Shown here: one piece after another, positions 1 to 9,887 of the stretch | Layout: each line of letters begins with the position of its first letter | Position numbering within the stretch: position 1 is the first letter of the stretch | From: Tritrichomonas foetus | Lineage: Eukaryota; Parabasalia; Tritrichomonadida; Tritrichomonadidae | Direction: 5' to 3' | DNA: 25,326 nt | Assembly (NCBI GenBank): GCA_001839685.1 | Contig: MLAK01001007.1 | Location: 1,498-26,823 of the forward strand | The notes under the pieces: model-generated | The model's database searches: none | Seen by the model: the letters and a program-made list of their open reading frames with translations, nothing else | Told to the model about the DNA's origin: nothing | Position numbers and translations under genes: made by a program

Positions 1-141
1 TGTTTGTTTCTTTCGTTGTTTGTTTCTTTAGTTTTTTGTTTCTTTAGATGTTTGTTTCTTTCGTTGTTTGTTTCTTTAGTTGTTTGTTTCTTTAGTTGTT
101 TGTTTCTTTAGTTGTTTGTTTCTTTAATTGTTTGTTTCTTT
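1..141. repeat. 16-bp tandem minisatellite (left edge)
   Basis: Eight full copies and one partial copy of a 16-bp unit, TGTTTGTTTCTTTAGT, lie head to tail with no spacers. Copies differ only by point changes: CGT for AGT in copies 1 and 4, a T-rich start and AGA end in copy 3, and AAT in copy 8. The array starts at base 1, so it probably continues outside the window. Confidence 0.95.
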
Positions 142-771
142 TGACCAAAGAAAGATATCCATTTGTTCATGTGTAAAAATCATTTCACCCTGATTGTTTT
201 TAACATCATAACGAAATTTGTGAAAGATATCACGTATATTAATAAATGTAGATTGTCATCTTTCAAAAATCGTTCACACCTCATCTATAAATTCAGATAC
301 AGCAGACGCAACTAGACAACACAACGTTTTTGGAGACCGTTTGTGGATTGTTGATTTCAATATTTAATGTATAAGAATTTAAGAAATAATACTTAATCAG
401 TATATATTACCCTAGAAAAAAGGACTCCTCAAAAAAGTAATAAGTTTTTTCTTTCTTATCTTAGCATTTTAATCGACAAAGATTAAATATTATTTCTTTT
501 TTCATGCCAATATTTTGAATAGAGGTGGCATTGAAACATTTGTTTTCTGAGTTCCTTCAAATTTGAATTCATATAGAAAGTTCTATGACTCACTTAAAAT
601 AAATGAATCAAAACTTTTTCTATTCACTAAAAGTGAAATTAACAGTCAGGCAACACTTTTTCAATGATGAAATGGCAGATTTTGTCCAAGTCTCAGTACT
701 TTTTCTGAAAAAAAAAAAAGCCAATGCAAGCCAATTATCCTATCAAAAGTCATATCACTACATTCAATCTC
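142..771. other. AT-rich intergenic stretch upstream of the first gene
   Basis: No convincing gene is visible. A 62-codon open frame at 603-791 has low-complexity composition and overlaps the start of the next gene in another frame, so I do not call it. The last bases before the ATG at 772 hold TCACTA and TCAATC, which resemble the trichomonad initiator. Confidence 0.6.
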
Positions 772-3448
772 ATGGAACAATTCTCGAGTAATTCACCAAG
801 CGAATCCGAATTTTCTAAGCAGTTTCAAGCAAGCATACGGAGCCACAATGATATCATTTCGTTTTTATCCAATCCAAGCAACATTCCAGACGTTATTAAT
901 AATAAGGATTTGATCTTGCATGCCTTTCGAATTTCGCATTTTGGCGTTCCAACCATTGACGACTTAATCTGTTTCTTTCAAATTATACGTGGCCACTTTA
1001 CATCAAATTATGTATTTTTTCGAATTTTGATGAGATGTTGGGAAAATTTATTTTCGGAATGGCCCCTTAGCCAATGTTTTGGAAATATCAATTGCTCTTG
1101 AAGTTGCCTTTCTTCAAATTCTTCAAGAAAAAGCAGAAATTAATATTCGTAATTTGATATCATTTGCAATTTCTGTTTTTCGTGCAGAACAATTTTCTGG
1201 ATGTCAAAAAAGTGCTGAATTTTATTGTGCACTTTTGCACTTGAATCAAGTTCCTTTTGATCCAAATAACATTTTTTATTACAAAAAGTTTTACAAATTG
1301 ATGATTTTAATTGCTGTTGAAAAAGACTATCTTGAATTTAATACAACAATGGATGTAAACCGATTTCTATCAATCATCAATGAGACTTTTATCTTACTAG
1401 ATAAATTAGTGTCATCAACTGAATCAGACAAAATAAATACCGAAAACTTCATTACAGAAAATAATATAAATAATATTCTGCATCTTGAAATATTAGTTGT
1501 AACATTTATTCATGAGTTCTTTTTATCTTTGCCTGCTTCGTCAAAATCATTTTCACAGATTGGAACAGATTTCTTTATTTGCTGCTTTCAACACATTTAT
1601 AGCATTTTAATGAAAATTAAAGGAGATCAAAAAGGTCAAATCCATATGTGCATTACAGCTTATTTGATTTCTTTAATTCCGATTATAATTGATAATTTAC
1701 CAGCTGAAACAATTCAATCATTCATTCCTTCTTTATCACAACTTATTATTAAATATGTCGCCATTGAGGATTCTGACAATTCTGATCCACACCATTTATT
1801 TACTGAAGAATTTGATATGAAAATTACATCACGCGGTTTTTGCTTAGAACTGTTTAGTCGGCTCACAAAAATTGATCCAAATTCTGCTTTAAAACTTATT
1901 ACGAATGATTTAATGACATCATACTTAGTTGCCAATGCATTATCAATCACAGCTCGAACTTCACTTTTTTCACCGATATTTAATATTGCCTATCAAATGA
2001 TAAATCTTCCTATTGAAGAAATCGTCAAATTTATCCCAAAACCAATAGTTTTTCGAGATTTTTTATATTTATATTCTTGCTATATATATTTTCTGAATGA
2101 AACTGAAGCAAATGGTCTAGTCCCACAAAATTTAATTCAATTATTGACAGAAATATCGAAAATAAATGATCCACAATATGAAGTTCATCATTCATTCAAC
2201 ATTCGGCTGTTAACCTTTGCATTATCAAAGAATTTTCCATTTGATGGTTCAATGTGTGAATATGTATTAAAATATTTTGACAATACTTTATCAAGTGATG
2301 GTATAGAGTTTTTAATTCAATTTTTATCACTTCCAAATATGGTGATCAATGAAAATGTAATCAATCGCATAAAGGATTCATTCCCCCCACTAATCTGTAA
2401 ATTACTTGCGATGAAAAATTACGACGATGAACTTGAAGAAAAGTATATCAAAATGCTTGATAAAGTTTACGATCTCTTTCTCTTAGTTTTGCAGAAACAT
2501 CCAGAAATTATCCCTGAAGTTCTTCCGAGTATTTTTGCACACTTTATAAATACATGCCATTTTCACCAAAGTTGTCAAATAAAATCAATTTTTCGATATT
2601 TATCATTCGTAATTGAAAACTGTGAGTTTATTTCATTTAGTGACCCCTTTATATCTGAAATTTCTAATGTAGTTGACCCAAACATCATGAAATGCAACAT
2701 TCAACCACAATCTTTAATTCCTGTTCTAGCTATTCTTATTCAAGCTATTCGTATTGAAGACAATTATGGTGCAATTAACTCGATTTATGACTGGGGAAGA
2801 GTTGTCATTCAATTCATATCTAAAACAAGAAATTTCTATACTACTGATCAAAATGATGGAGGAAAAAATTATACTGCCTGTGAAATCATTGCATGGGAAT
2901 TATACCGTTATTTGGAGCTTATTTCATATGATGATGATCCAATTTATGATAACTGTATTGCTGCCATCATGTTAATCTTCATACATATTCTTGAATCGGG
3001 TTGCTATTTATCCGAACGTATTTATGGGACACTAAGAGATATAGGCCAATTGTTTACCCATTCACGAAAAGAAAGAATAGTTACTTTAGGAACTGCTTTA
3101 TTTGCAGGATATGTTGTAACTCATCCAAGTAAAATGAATGAGTCTCGCTCTGATCAATTTAATAAATTCTTGTATGATAATGTTGGAATGTTCTTTGGGG
3201 ATGCGGAAAGACTCATCATCAAAGAAGCACTTTTGAGGATTTTAGATTTTAATCCAGCTTTGAAAAATTCAGTGCAAGCTTTAATCGTCTCAATAGGTAA
3301 GTTTACAATGGCTGAACTTTATAAAGATTATTTAGATAGAAACGAGTTTATTTGGAATCGCAAACTACTTGGAATCACAACAGACTATGAGCTTCAAAAA
3401 CAAGATGCAAACTTTTGGATATTTGATAACGTTATTCATGAAATGTAA
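772..3448 (+). CDS. Large alpha-helical (HEAT/karyopherin-like?) protein, interrupted by one +1 frameshift
   Basis: The reading frame is open from the ATG at 772 (MEQFSSNSP) in frame 1 to about 1066, then continues in frame 2 to a TAA at 3446-3448. Skipping one base at about 1066 (TGG CCC C TTA GCC) joins the halves without loss, giving about 891 residues. Without the shift, frame 1 ends at 1101 after 110 residues. The protein is leucine- and isoleucine-rich with repeating amphipathic helices and no signal peptide or membrane segment, as in HEAT-repeat solenoids such as importins and exportins; this family link is a guess. I chose 772 over an in-frame ATG at 724 because 772 follows TCACTA/TCAATC initiator-like motifs. 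The shift may be a sequencing error in the CCCC run, a real mutation or programmed frameshifting. The long intact downstream frame argues against old decay. Confidence 0.6.
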
Positions 3449-3852
3449 ATTTTGATTCGAGGGTTGGTTCAGAAATAAATGTATGTATAATAAATCGAAC
3501 AGTAATAACTTTTTATTTTTACAATTAATTAGATGACACCATTTCTTCTGGGGGAAAAAAATCTTTTTTTGATCAAGTGAAATGAAAAAATACTGATTAA
3601 TATATGGATATTCGCTTTTATAATATAATCAAGTCTTTCTAATATAATCAAATTTTCATATTATCAAATCATTTCATTAATGTCATTTCTTATTCATATT
3701 ATCTAATCATTCGAACATCATCAAATTTTTAAAACAATTGTTGACATTTAAAGAATTTTTCATAATCTAAACTCAAATATGTTTAAGAATACAAAGAAAA
3801 CAAAAATAAAAAAGACAGAGAGAGTTGGAAATTTGTGAAAAGTTAAAAAAGC
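3449..3852. other. Convergent 3' intergenic region
   Basis: This AT-rich spacer lies between convergent genes. It holds dispersed imperfect copies of TAATATAATCAA near 3620-3655, and no gene or RNA that I can recognise. TAA-rich stretches after both stop codons could serve as polyadenylation signals. Confidence 0.5.
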
Positions 3853-4995
3853 TCATTTAGTTGATTGATAAAGCCTCATGTTCTGTGTGAAAATCTCGCT
3901 GCATGGGCCAAGGAGTCTGTGGAATGAAGCACGATCAAGTTTAACCAATTTGCAGTTATCTCCAGCACTAACAGTTGCTGCTCTTGGAGTATTCTGCATC
4001 AAGGCGAGCTCGCCAAAGTAGTCGCCCGATCTAAGTCTGCCGACTTCTTTTGGTTCTCCGCCATTTTCTGCTTTCGATACTATACATTCGCCTTGAAGAA
4101 TGATATAAAACTCATCTCCATCATCGCCTTGTTTGACCACTTCTTCACCCTTTGATGGATTTACCGGACAGAGTGCGTCAGCGACTAATAAAATTTCGTA
4201 GTCTTGGAGAACTTTCAAAAATGGAACGTTTTTAAGTAATGCACGGTACTGCTGTCGCTTCTTATTGTGCTGCTCTTTAAGAAGGCCGAGATATGTTGTT
4301 TGGTCAATCGCCCAGCAATCGACATGGCCATCTGCCACCACGGTTGCAGATCGAGTCGATCCACTAATTAGCGCCAGCTCACCAAAGTAGTGGCCTGGAG
4401 TGAGGACCGCCACCTGGGCCTCGCGGTCGCCCGTCCGCTTGAGTACTCTACACTTTCCGGATTTTAATATATAGAAATTGTCTGGCTGATCGCCCTGCTT
4501 GATGATTATGTCGTTGTCGTTATATTCGCACGGAAACATTGCATTAACGAGAGTTCTACGTTGTTCGTCTTGCAAGAAACTGAAAAGATCGACCTTTTTG
4601 ACGGATTCTTCTAATTGCTGGAAAGTAGCTTCGTCTTTTGGAACAACTCGGATCTCGACTGTAGTAGATGAAGTCATCTTCGAAGACATGGCCTTACGAC
4701 GACTAAGTGAGCCATTTGATAGAACGGATGGATTGATCGCTGATTGACGACGGCCTGTGGCGAGGGCACCCCCACCGATTGACGAAAAAGCAATACTATC
4801 GGTCGGTTTGCCGTTTAGCGTTGGCCATTTTTCGGTTGATTCATTCGATCGTGGATTTGACGATAGCAGGCTGACGATGTGGGTTTCAGGATTTTCTGGT
4901 CGAGCTTCAAGAAGCGAAACAACAATTCTTTGCAATAATTGTTTTATATGTTTTTCCTCGAGGTACTGCTCTGCAGTTTGGCGAGTTTGAGACAT
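3853..4995 (-). CDS. cAMP-dependent protein kinase regulatory subunit
   Basis: This 380-residue protein has the complete PKA-R layout, so it should hold the kinase catalytic subunit inactive until cyclic nucleotide binds. Residues 10-46 resemble the RIIa dimerisation/docking helices (YLEEKHIKQLLQRIV). R82-R83-Q84-S85 is an RRxS inhibitor segment with a phosphorylatable Ser, as in type II subunits. Two cyclic-nucleotide-binding domains follow, with phosphate-binding cassettes at 204-219 (FGELALISGSTRSATV) and 327-342 (FGELALMQNTPRAATV). Both keep the Glu (206, 329) and Arg (215, 338) that contact the ribose 2'-OH and the phosphate of cAMP in this family, which predicts real cAMP binding. Length matches animal and fungal R subunits. 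It is transcribed divergently from the gene at 5725. Confidence 0.95.
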   Translation of the reverse strand: MSQTRQTAEQYLEEKHIKQLLQRIVVSLLEARPENPETHIVSLLSSNPRSNESTEKWPTLNGKPTDSIAFSSIGGGALATGRRQSAINPSVLSNGSLSRRKAMSSKMTSSTTVEIRVVPKDEATFQQLEESVKKVDLFSFLQDEQRRTLVNAMFPCEYNDNDIIIKQGDQPDNFYILKSGKCRVLKRTGDREAQVAVLTPGHYFGELALISGSTRSATVVADGHVDCWAIDQTTYLGLLKEQHNKKRQQYRALLKNVPFLKVLQDYEILLVADALCPVNPSKGEEVVKQGDDGDEFYIILQGECIVSKAENGGEPKEVGRLRSGDYFGELALMQNTPRAATVSAGDNCKLVKLDRASFHRLLGPCSEIFTQNMRLYQSTK

Positions 4996-5724
4996 TTGGG
5001 AGTTAGCAGCTTTATTTTGACCATTTCAATAGTAAAAACCGGTTTTTTTATTTAATTTTTGCATTTTATCATTTGAAAAAATTGGCCTATAATTCACATA
5101 TGTCATAATGAATACTGAAATATCATTGAAAAAAAATAAAATGAATGAATGAGGATGAATAAGATAAGAAAAAATTGAATATTGTGAAATAAGAATGATT
5201 TTTATTGAAATTCATTTCTATAGAATTCATTTTATTTGATGTAAATTACTCAATTTTGTGAATAAATAGAAATAATCGATAAAATCAGAAATAAAATTCT
5301 CAATTTTCAATTGAAAATTTTATACAGATAAAACCTCCAAGTTATGAGAACTTTGTTCTCCCCAATATAAGCACAAAAGAATAGTATTACATGTTTTAAG
5401 AGAGAAAACTATAGTCTGTTCACAGATATTTTTTTCTTATTTTCTGATTGAAATTCATTGAAAAGTATAAAAATAAACTATATAAAACTGTTCAGAAAAA
5501 TTAACTTTTTAGTTAAACTTTTCAATGATAATATAATATTAAGCATTCACAAAAAAGCACTTTTTCAAAACAGATTTCCAATGCAGAAATGACAAATGAA
5601 AATGAATTGTGATATTAAAAATCCGCTCGTATCATATTGAAATATCAACATACTTTTCTATGTTCCGATAAAGGACGATAAGATCAGATCTGACATATTT
5701 CATTTCAAATTTGAATCTTCGAGA
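4996..5724. promoter_or_regulatory. Divergent promoter region (PKA-R and the 5725 gene)
   Basis: This 729-bp AT-rich region lies between two start codons that point away from each other. It holds no convincing gene. Visible elements are an 18-bp perfect palindrome at 5302-5319 and a TCATTT initiator-like motif at 5700-5705 ahead of the plus-strand ATG. Assignment as a promoter region is from position only. Confidence 0.5.
5302..5319. repeat. 18-bp perfect palindrome
   Basis: AATTTTCAATTGAAAATT reads the same on both strands. It lies roughly mid-way between the divergent start codons at 4995 and 5725. It could be a dimeric regulator site, but such palindromes also arise by chance in AT-rich DNA. 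Confidence 0.6.
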
Positions 5725-7896
5725 ATGATGGATTGTTTCGGACAAAGTGAAAGGCTTTCAGAGATGCTATTGGAGGTTCAAAATATAATCAAACGAGAAA
5801 AAGTTATCGAAGAATTTACTCATTCGCGAATCGATTCGCTCAATAAAGAATTAATTGACATTTACGACCAAATTCTTGCCCGAAGAAAATTGTATATGTA
5901 CTCGATCGGTTACTATGATGATTTATACAGCAGTTCGGTGAATCCAATTTATTATACGTCTTTATTGGATGAATCCAAAACATATATTCCAGTCGCAATC
6001 AAAACGCCACGAATCATGATAGTTCACATTTCTTACTTTCGAGAGAACATTTCAGTACTTTCAAAAGCAGTCCAATACCTCGTCGGCAACAGACAAGATT
6101 TATCGAATGTATTAACATATAGCGTTATTCCTTCAATTTTCGGACTATTGACGAAATATAGTGATCAAAAATATTTTCTGTGGTTTATTGATTTCATTTA
6201 CAAGGAAAGGAAAGAAATTGCAATTCAAATGGCTCGCTCAATTTTTTTGATTCCTGAGTTTATTCAATATATAAGAAATATTGCAGAATCTATGAAAACT
6301 CAATTATCATACATTCAAGGCACATCCATGGCTGAACAATTTTTGGTAGAGTTTTTGGCAGGTGCTAAAAAATGTATTCATTTATGTCCACGAATTTTTG
6401 GAAAACTATCAAATATGATTTTAGCCGAAGATATTTACAGAGAATCATTTTTCAAAGAATTAATAAGAAATCCGCTTTTCTTTGGTTTTATTCAAATTGG
6501 TGATTTTGATACACTTTGTGAAGCGATCGAATTTGTTTTAATTGAATCAGCCACTCGAAACAACTTTATTGGTGATTTAACACAAATTCTCAGAGGCGCT
6601 AAAGCAAACCCAGTCGAAAATACATATTCAAATGTAGCAAATTTAATTCCTGCTTTTCAATCTGTGTACTACCTCACGCAATATGATACGCATTTAATAT
6701 GTTGTCTCGCAAGTGTTGTGAACCAAGGTGAAAAATGCATTCCTGAGGATCCACCAGAAGAATATACTTTACATGTCATTCGTGAATCACTGCCATTGAT
6801 TGAACAGCCGAATACAAATGAAGAAAATAATATTCTCAGTCATGCAGAAGCTTCTTTTTGTTCACTGTTAGCAACTTCTGACACAATTCCAATGTTGGAG
6901 AGTTCTGACATGACCACTTTTCTAACAATGAATTTAATTGATCATGTACCTGCACATTTGACTATTCAACAGCGGTCGCAATTTGCTGTTCTAAAAGGCT
7001 ACAAGAAAAAGTATTGTCATCAAGTTGGTAAAAAGATTTCTTTTTCAAAATTCATACTGGAATTAATGAAATCGATAGAAAACAAGAAAAAGAAGGTTGC
7101 ATCAAGTTCAGATAAGTTACAACAATTTGCAACAGCTTCAATTGAGATGAAACGAACTAGAAATGTTATCAATGAATTTGTAAACCTTAAAAAATTAGCA
7201 CTACAGTACATCATCGCAGAAATCTGTTTTAATGAAAAGCCAATCACTCCAAGTCAAGAATCATTTACATCAAGATCCAAGTTTAGACAGTACTTCCAAG
7301 AAATTATTGCCGACTGGGAACACTTTGCTCAAAAAAATCATTTTCCAACTGATATTTCGAATGAACTATTGCTAATACGATCAATCAAACTATATAACTA
7401 TGAAAATATGTTGAAATTTAATAGTGATTTGATTGAATTAGATAATTTTTACGAAAATTATCAATTCAACGAACTCGAATTTCACGATGAGAATGAAACC
7501 CTTATGAATTTAATTAAAAATGACGCAAACAGGTTTGATAATTCTATTGAACTTTTCAAGAGTGCTTATGAAGTTCAATCTACATTGGATTCAATGCAAT
7601 TTATCTCAAAAGCAATTCTTTCAATGAACAGTGTTCTTGGTGAATTTTTCCAAGAGCTTGGAATCAACGAAATGACACCAACATTATTTTATATTATTAA
7701 TCGAGCTAAACCTTCAAATTTCATTTCAAAAACCGAATATTTATATCGACTTTTCCAATCCCTTTCAGATTATTTGACACAAAGTGATTATCAGAAATTT
7801 GTTGGATTCACTGCTTTACTTCATCAAACTGCGGCTTTGTTTTTCCGGAATGAAGGCCCTAACTCTGTTACCGAAAGTAGATTTATTCAATCATAG
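5725..7896 (+). CDS. Large helical protein with probable C-terminal VPS9-like (Rab5 GEF) domain
   Basis: This 723-residue soluble protein has no signal peptide or membrane segment. Most of it is alpha-helical with no motif I recognise. Residues about 633-710 resemble the VPS9 domain, which activates Rab5-type GTPases on early endosomes. The segment from G646 (GINEMTPTLFYIINRAKP) follows the pattern of a D-x-x-P stretch, a hydrophobic helix, then an Asn-x-x-S helix, and F695-T696-A-L fits the late Y/F-T-x-L motif. The usual Asp three residues before P652 is Glu649 here. Trichomonads carry many VPS9 proteins with long helical N-termini, which fits. An initiator-like TCATTT lies at 5700-5705, 20 bp before the ATG. 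Alternatives are an unrelated helical scaffold or a RasGAP/VPS9 fusion like GAPVD1; I could not confirm a RasGAP domain. Confidence 0.6.
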   Translation: MMDCFGQSERLSEMLLEVQNIIKREKVIEEFTHSRIDSLNKELIDIYDQILARRKLYMYSIGYYDDLYSSSVNPIYYTSLLDESKTYIPVAIKTPRIMIVHISYFRENISVLSKAVQYLVGNRQDLSNVLTYSVIPSIFGLLTKYSDQKYFLWFIDFIYKERKEIAIQMARSIFLIPEFIQYIRNIAESMKTQLSYIQGTSMAEQFLVEFLAGAKKCIHLCPRIFGKLSNMILAEDIYRESFFKELIRNPLFFGFIQIGDFDTLCEAIEFVLIESATRNNFIGDLTQILRGAKANPVENTYSNVANLIPAFQSVYYLTQYDTHLICCLASVVNQGEKCIPEDPPEEYTLHVIRESLPLIEQPNTNEENNILSHAEASFCSLLATSDTIPMLESSDMTTFLTMNLIDHVPAHLTIQQRSQFAVLKGYKKKYCHQVGKKISFSKFILELMKSIENKKKKVASSSDKLQQFATASIEMKRTRNVINEFVNLKKLALQYIIAEICFNEKPITPSQESFTSRSKFRQYFQEIIADWEHFAQKNHFPTDISNELLLIRSIKLYNYENMLKFNSDLIELDNFYENYQFNELEFHDENETLMNLIKNDANRFDNSIELFKSAYEVQSTLDSMQFISKAILSMNSVLGEFFQELGINEMTPTLFYIINRAKPSNFISKTEYLYRLFQSLSDYLTQSDYQKFVGFTALLHQTAALFFRNEGPNSVTESRFIQS

Positions 7897-8073
7897 AATT
7901 GTGTTTATTAATAAATCATTCACTCTTTCATTTCTATTATATTTTATTATTATCTATTTATTTATTGAATGATTTTTGGTGAATCTCATTCAATGTGAAT
8001 AAATTTGAACGACATTTTCTATGATGACATGTGAAATAAAAATGTTACATCAGACGATCATCATCACTTTTTG

Positions 8074-8089
8074 ATATCATTAATGATAT
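8074..8089. repeat. 16-bp perfect palindrome upstream of the Vps18-like gene
   Basis: ATATCATTAATGATAT is perfectly self-complementary and lies about 80 bp upstream of the ATG at 8169, in a 272-bp spacer between two genes in the same direction. It could be a regulator site or chance in AT-rich DNA. Confidence 0.55.
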
Positions 8090-8168
8090 TTTCTCACAAT
8101 TATTTCAGATATTTTGTCAATGGCAATGTTTCAATTTTTGTCAAAATTCGAAAAATCACATATTTTTC

Positions 8169-9704
8169 ATGTCGCTCTTTGTTAAAAAGCCTCTTTATCA
8201 AACAAACTACCTGTTTTCAACTCTCCCTAACGATATTATTCAAATGATTGAAGAGAAAGAATACGACTCTGCAGCCGAAAGTTTAATTACGCAAAAAATC
8301 CCTTTCAACGCGGCACTTAGGATGATTTCAAACTGTCCAAAAGTTCTTATTTCGTATTTATACAAACAGTCTTCAATGTTTATCGCTTCACCAGTTTCGC
8401 AACAGATTATTTGGCATCTTTATTTACAAACAGCACTTTTCAATCTCGACAGTAATGAAACAAAGCGCGTCATAACTTTTTTAAACGAACATAAGCACGG
8501 CTTGGATCGCGATCTCGTTTTGAAGTGGGTCCTTCAATCAGGCGAAATGAATCTGATTCAGGCAGCTTGCCTTGCATTCAATGATTATACAACCCTTGTT
8601 CAATATTTAATGAGTAACGGTCAAAATTCACTCATTCTTCAATACATTTTAAACATTCCGGACATCAAACAACGATCTGCATTTTTAAGAGTTTTGCCTG
8701 TCCAAACCATGCAGCTCACTGAATTTCTTTCAACTGCCGAAAAACCGCCAATTGAAGCTATTTTTGACACTTTTGTCCAACTGTCTTTGAAAGTATCGAG
8801 CTATGAAGTCCAAATTTTAAGAGAGAATATTGGAATCAACATTCAAACATTCTATGAAAATGGAATGTTTACTGAACCTGCACATTTCCATGTTTATTTG
8901 ATTTATTTAATTCATATGAATAAAACTGCGAATATTCGGGCATTTTTCGACACACCTGAGTTTTCGCTTATTGATAAAGACTTCATTGTGAAGTATTTAA
9001 CAAGACATAACATGAATTCTTTAGCTGCTGAACTTTACGCTCATGTTGAAGGTCGCCACAGCCTTGCAGTTGAATATGCCCTTCGAGAAAGTGAGATCTT
9101 CGCCATAAATCTTCTTCAGTCACCACTTTTGAAGAACTCAAATGATATTTATTCACTTTGGATCCAACTTCTTAAAGCGTGTAGTGAAAATGAAGAAAAA
9201 GAAACAGGTAATCCTAAGAAGTATGCATGGGCTGATTTAGTATCAGCTGCAAATAACTCTGGTCATCTTACTTTGGATGATATTTTCCCTTTGGTGCCTG
9301 CCGATATGCCTATGGATTCATTAAACACTATTATTGCAGATGCTGTACAGAGATCGTCAGATGAAATTAAGAGCTGTGAAGAACTCAGAAAGAAAATTGA
9401 AGAACGTGCAACAATTCAACGTGATATTTTGAACAAGCCTGACTTAAAACCACTCGAAATTAATCCAATAGAAGCAACATGCTTCTTATGTGGTCAAATT
9501 GTCTGTGACAGCCAGTTTGAAGCCTTCCCATGTTGGCACGTGGTTCACACGACTTGTTATTTGTCGTCTGTTGATACGCAAAATATGGAACATCTTACTG
9601 ATTCTTGTCCAGCATGTGGAACTGCATCCTTGGTTATTTTAGATAAGCCATTTGTAAATCCAGAGGATAAAGCCGAAGCTGCAAAATGGTATGTTCCAGA
9701 GTGA
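8169..9704 (+). CDS. Vps18/Pep3-like protein: helical solenoid with C-terminal RING
   Basis: This 511-residue protein has an alpha-solenoid over residues 1-430 and a C-terminal RING-like zinc site: C438-x2-C441, C455-x-H457-x2-H460-x2-C463, C480-x2-C483. The phrase FPCWHVVHTTC matches the Vps18/Pep3 RING (FPCxHxFHxxC), as do the preceding helices, some of which look like clathrin-heavy-chain-type repeats. Vps18 is a core subunit of HOPS and CORVET, which tether late endosomes and lysosomes before fusion. Typical Vps18 is about 900-1000 residues with an N-terminal beta-propeller. Here the frame begins at the ATG at 8169 inside the solenoid, after a short spacer with no propeller sequence. TCACAT just upstream of the ATG resembles an initiator, so the short form is probably native. 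Another class C or Vps8/Vps41-like RING protein remains possible. Confidence 0.7.
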   Translation: MSLFVKKPLYQTNYLFSTLPNDIIQMIEEKEYDSAAESLITQKIPFNAALRMISNCPKVLISYLYKQSSMFIASPVSQQIIWHLYLQTALFNLDSNETKRVITFLNEHKHGLDRDLVLKWVLQSGEMNLIQAACLAFNDYTTLVQYLMSNGQNSLILQYILNIPDIKQRSAFLRVLPVQTMQLTEFLSTAEKPPIEAIFDTFVQLSLKVSSYEVQILRENIGINIQTFYENGMFTEPAHFHVYLIYLIHMNKTANIRAFFDTPEFSLIDKDFIVKYLTRHNMNSLAAELYAHVEGRHSLAVEYALRESEIFAINLLQSPLLKNSNDIYSLWIQLLKACSENEEKETGNPKKYAWADLVSAANNSGHLTLDDIFPLVPADMPMDSLNTIIADAVQRSSDEIKSCEELRKKIEERATIQRDILNKPDLKPLEINPIEATCFLCGQIVCDSQFEAFPCWHVVHTTCYLSSVDTQNMEHLTDSCPACGTASLVILDKPFVNPEDKAEAAKWYVPE

Positions 9705-9887
9705 TGAATAAAAAAAGGTTTCTCATTCACTTATTGATTTCATTTTGTATATTTCATATCTTTCTTTTATCTTCTTTTCTTAATTGAGTCTTGTTTTATA
9801 TTTTATCACATTATTGAGATTATATGATAAAAGGAATGAATCATTCATTGGTTGCATGACATGTTATATGAAACATAACTGATCATC

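Noticed and set aside
1..141. CRISPR-like array
   Set aside because: The repeats are contiguous with no spacers, the unit is only 16 bp, and the setting is eukaryotic. It is a minisatellite.
724..771. Upstream ATG at 724 as the start of the first gene
   Set aside because: It is in frame, but the 16 extra codons sit over initiator-like TCACTA/TCAATC sequence, so 772 is the better start.
603..791. 62-codon open frame upstream of the first gene
   Set aside because: Low-complexity Lys-rich translation; it overlaps the real start in another frame and has no homology cue.
3449..3480. tRNA B-box-like TTCGA near a GGTT
   Set aside because: The order and spacing do not fit a B box, and no cloverleaf can be drawn around it. 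I found no tRNA in the window.
4499..4990. Two open frames antisense to the PKA-R gene
   Set aside because: They shadow a strongly supported gene and have no own features.
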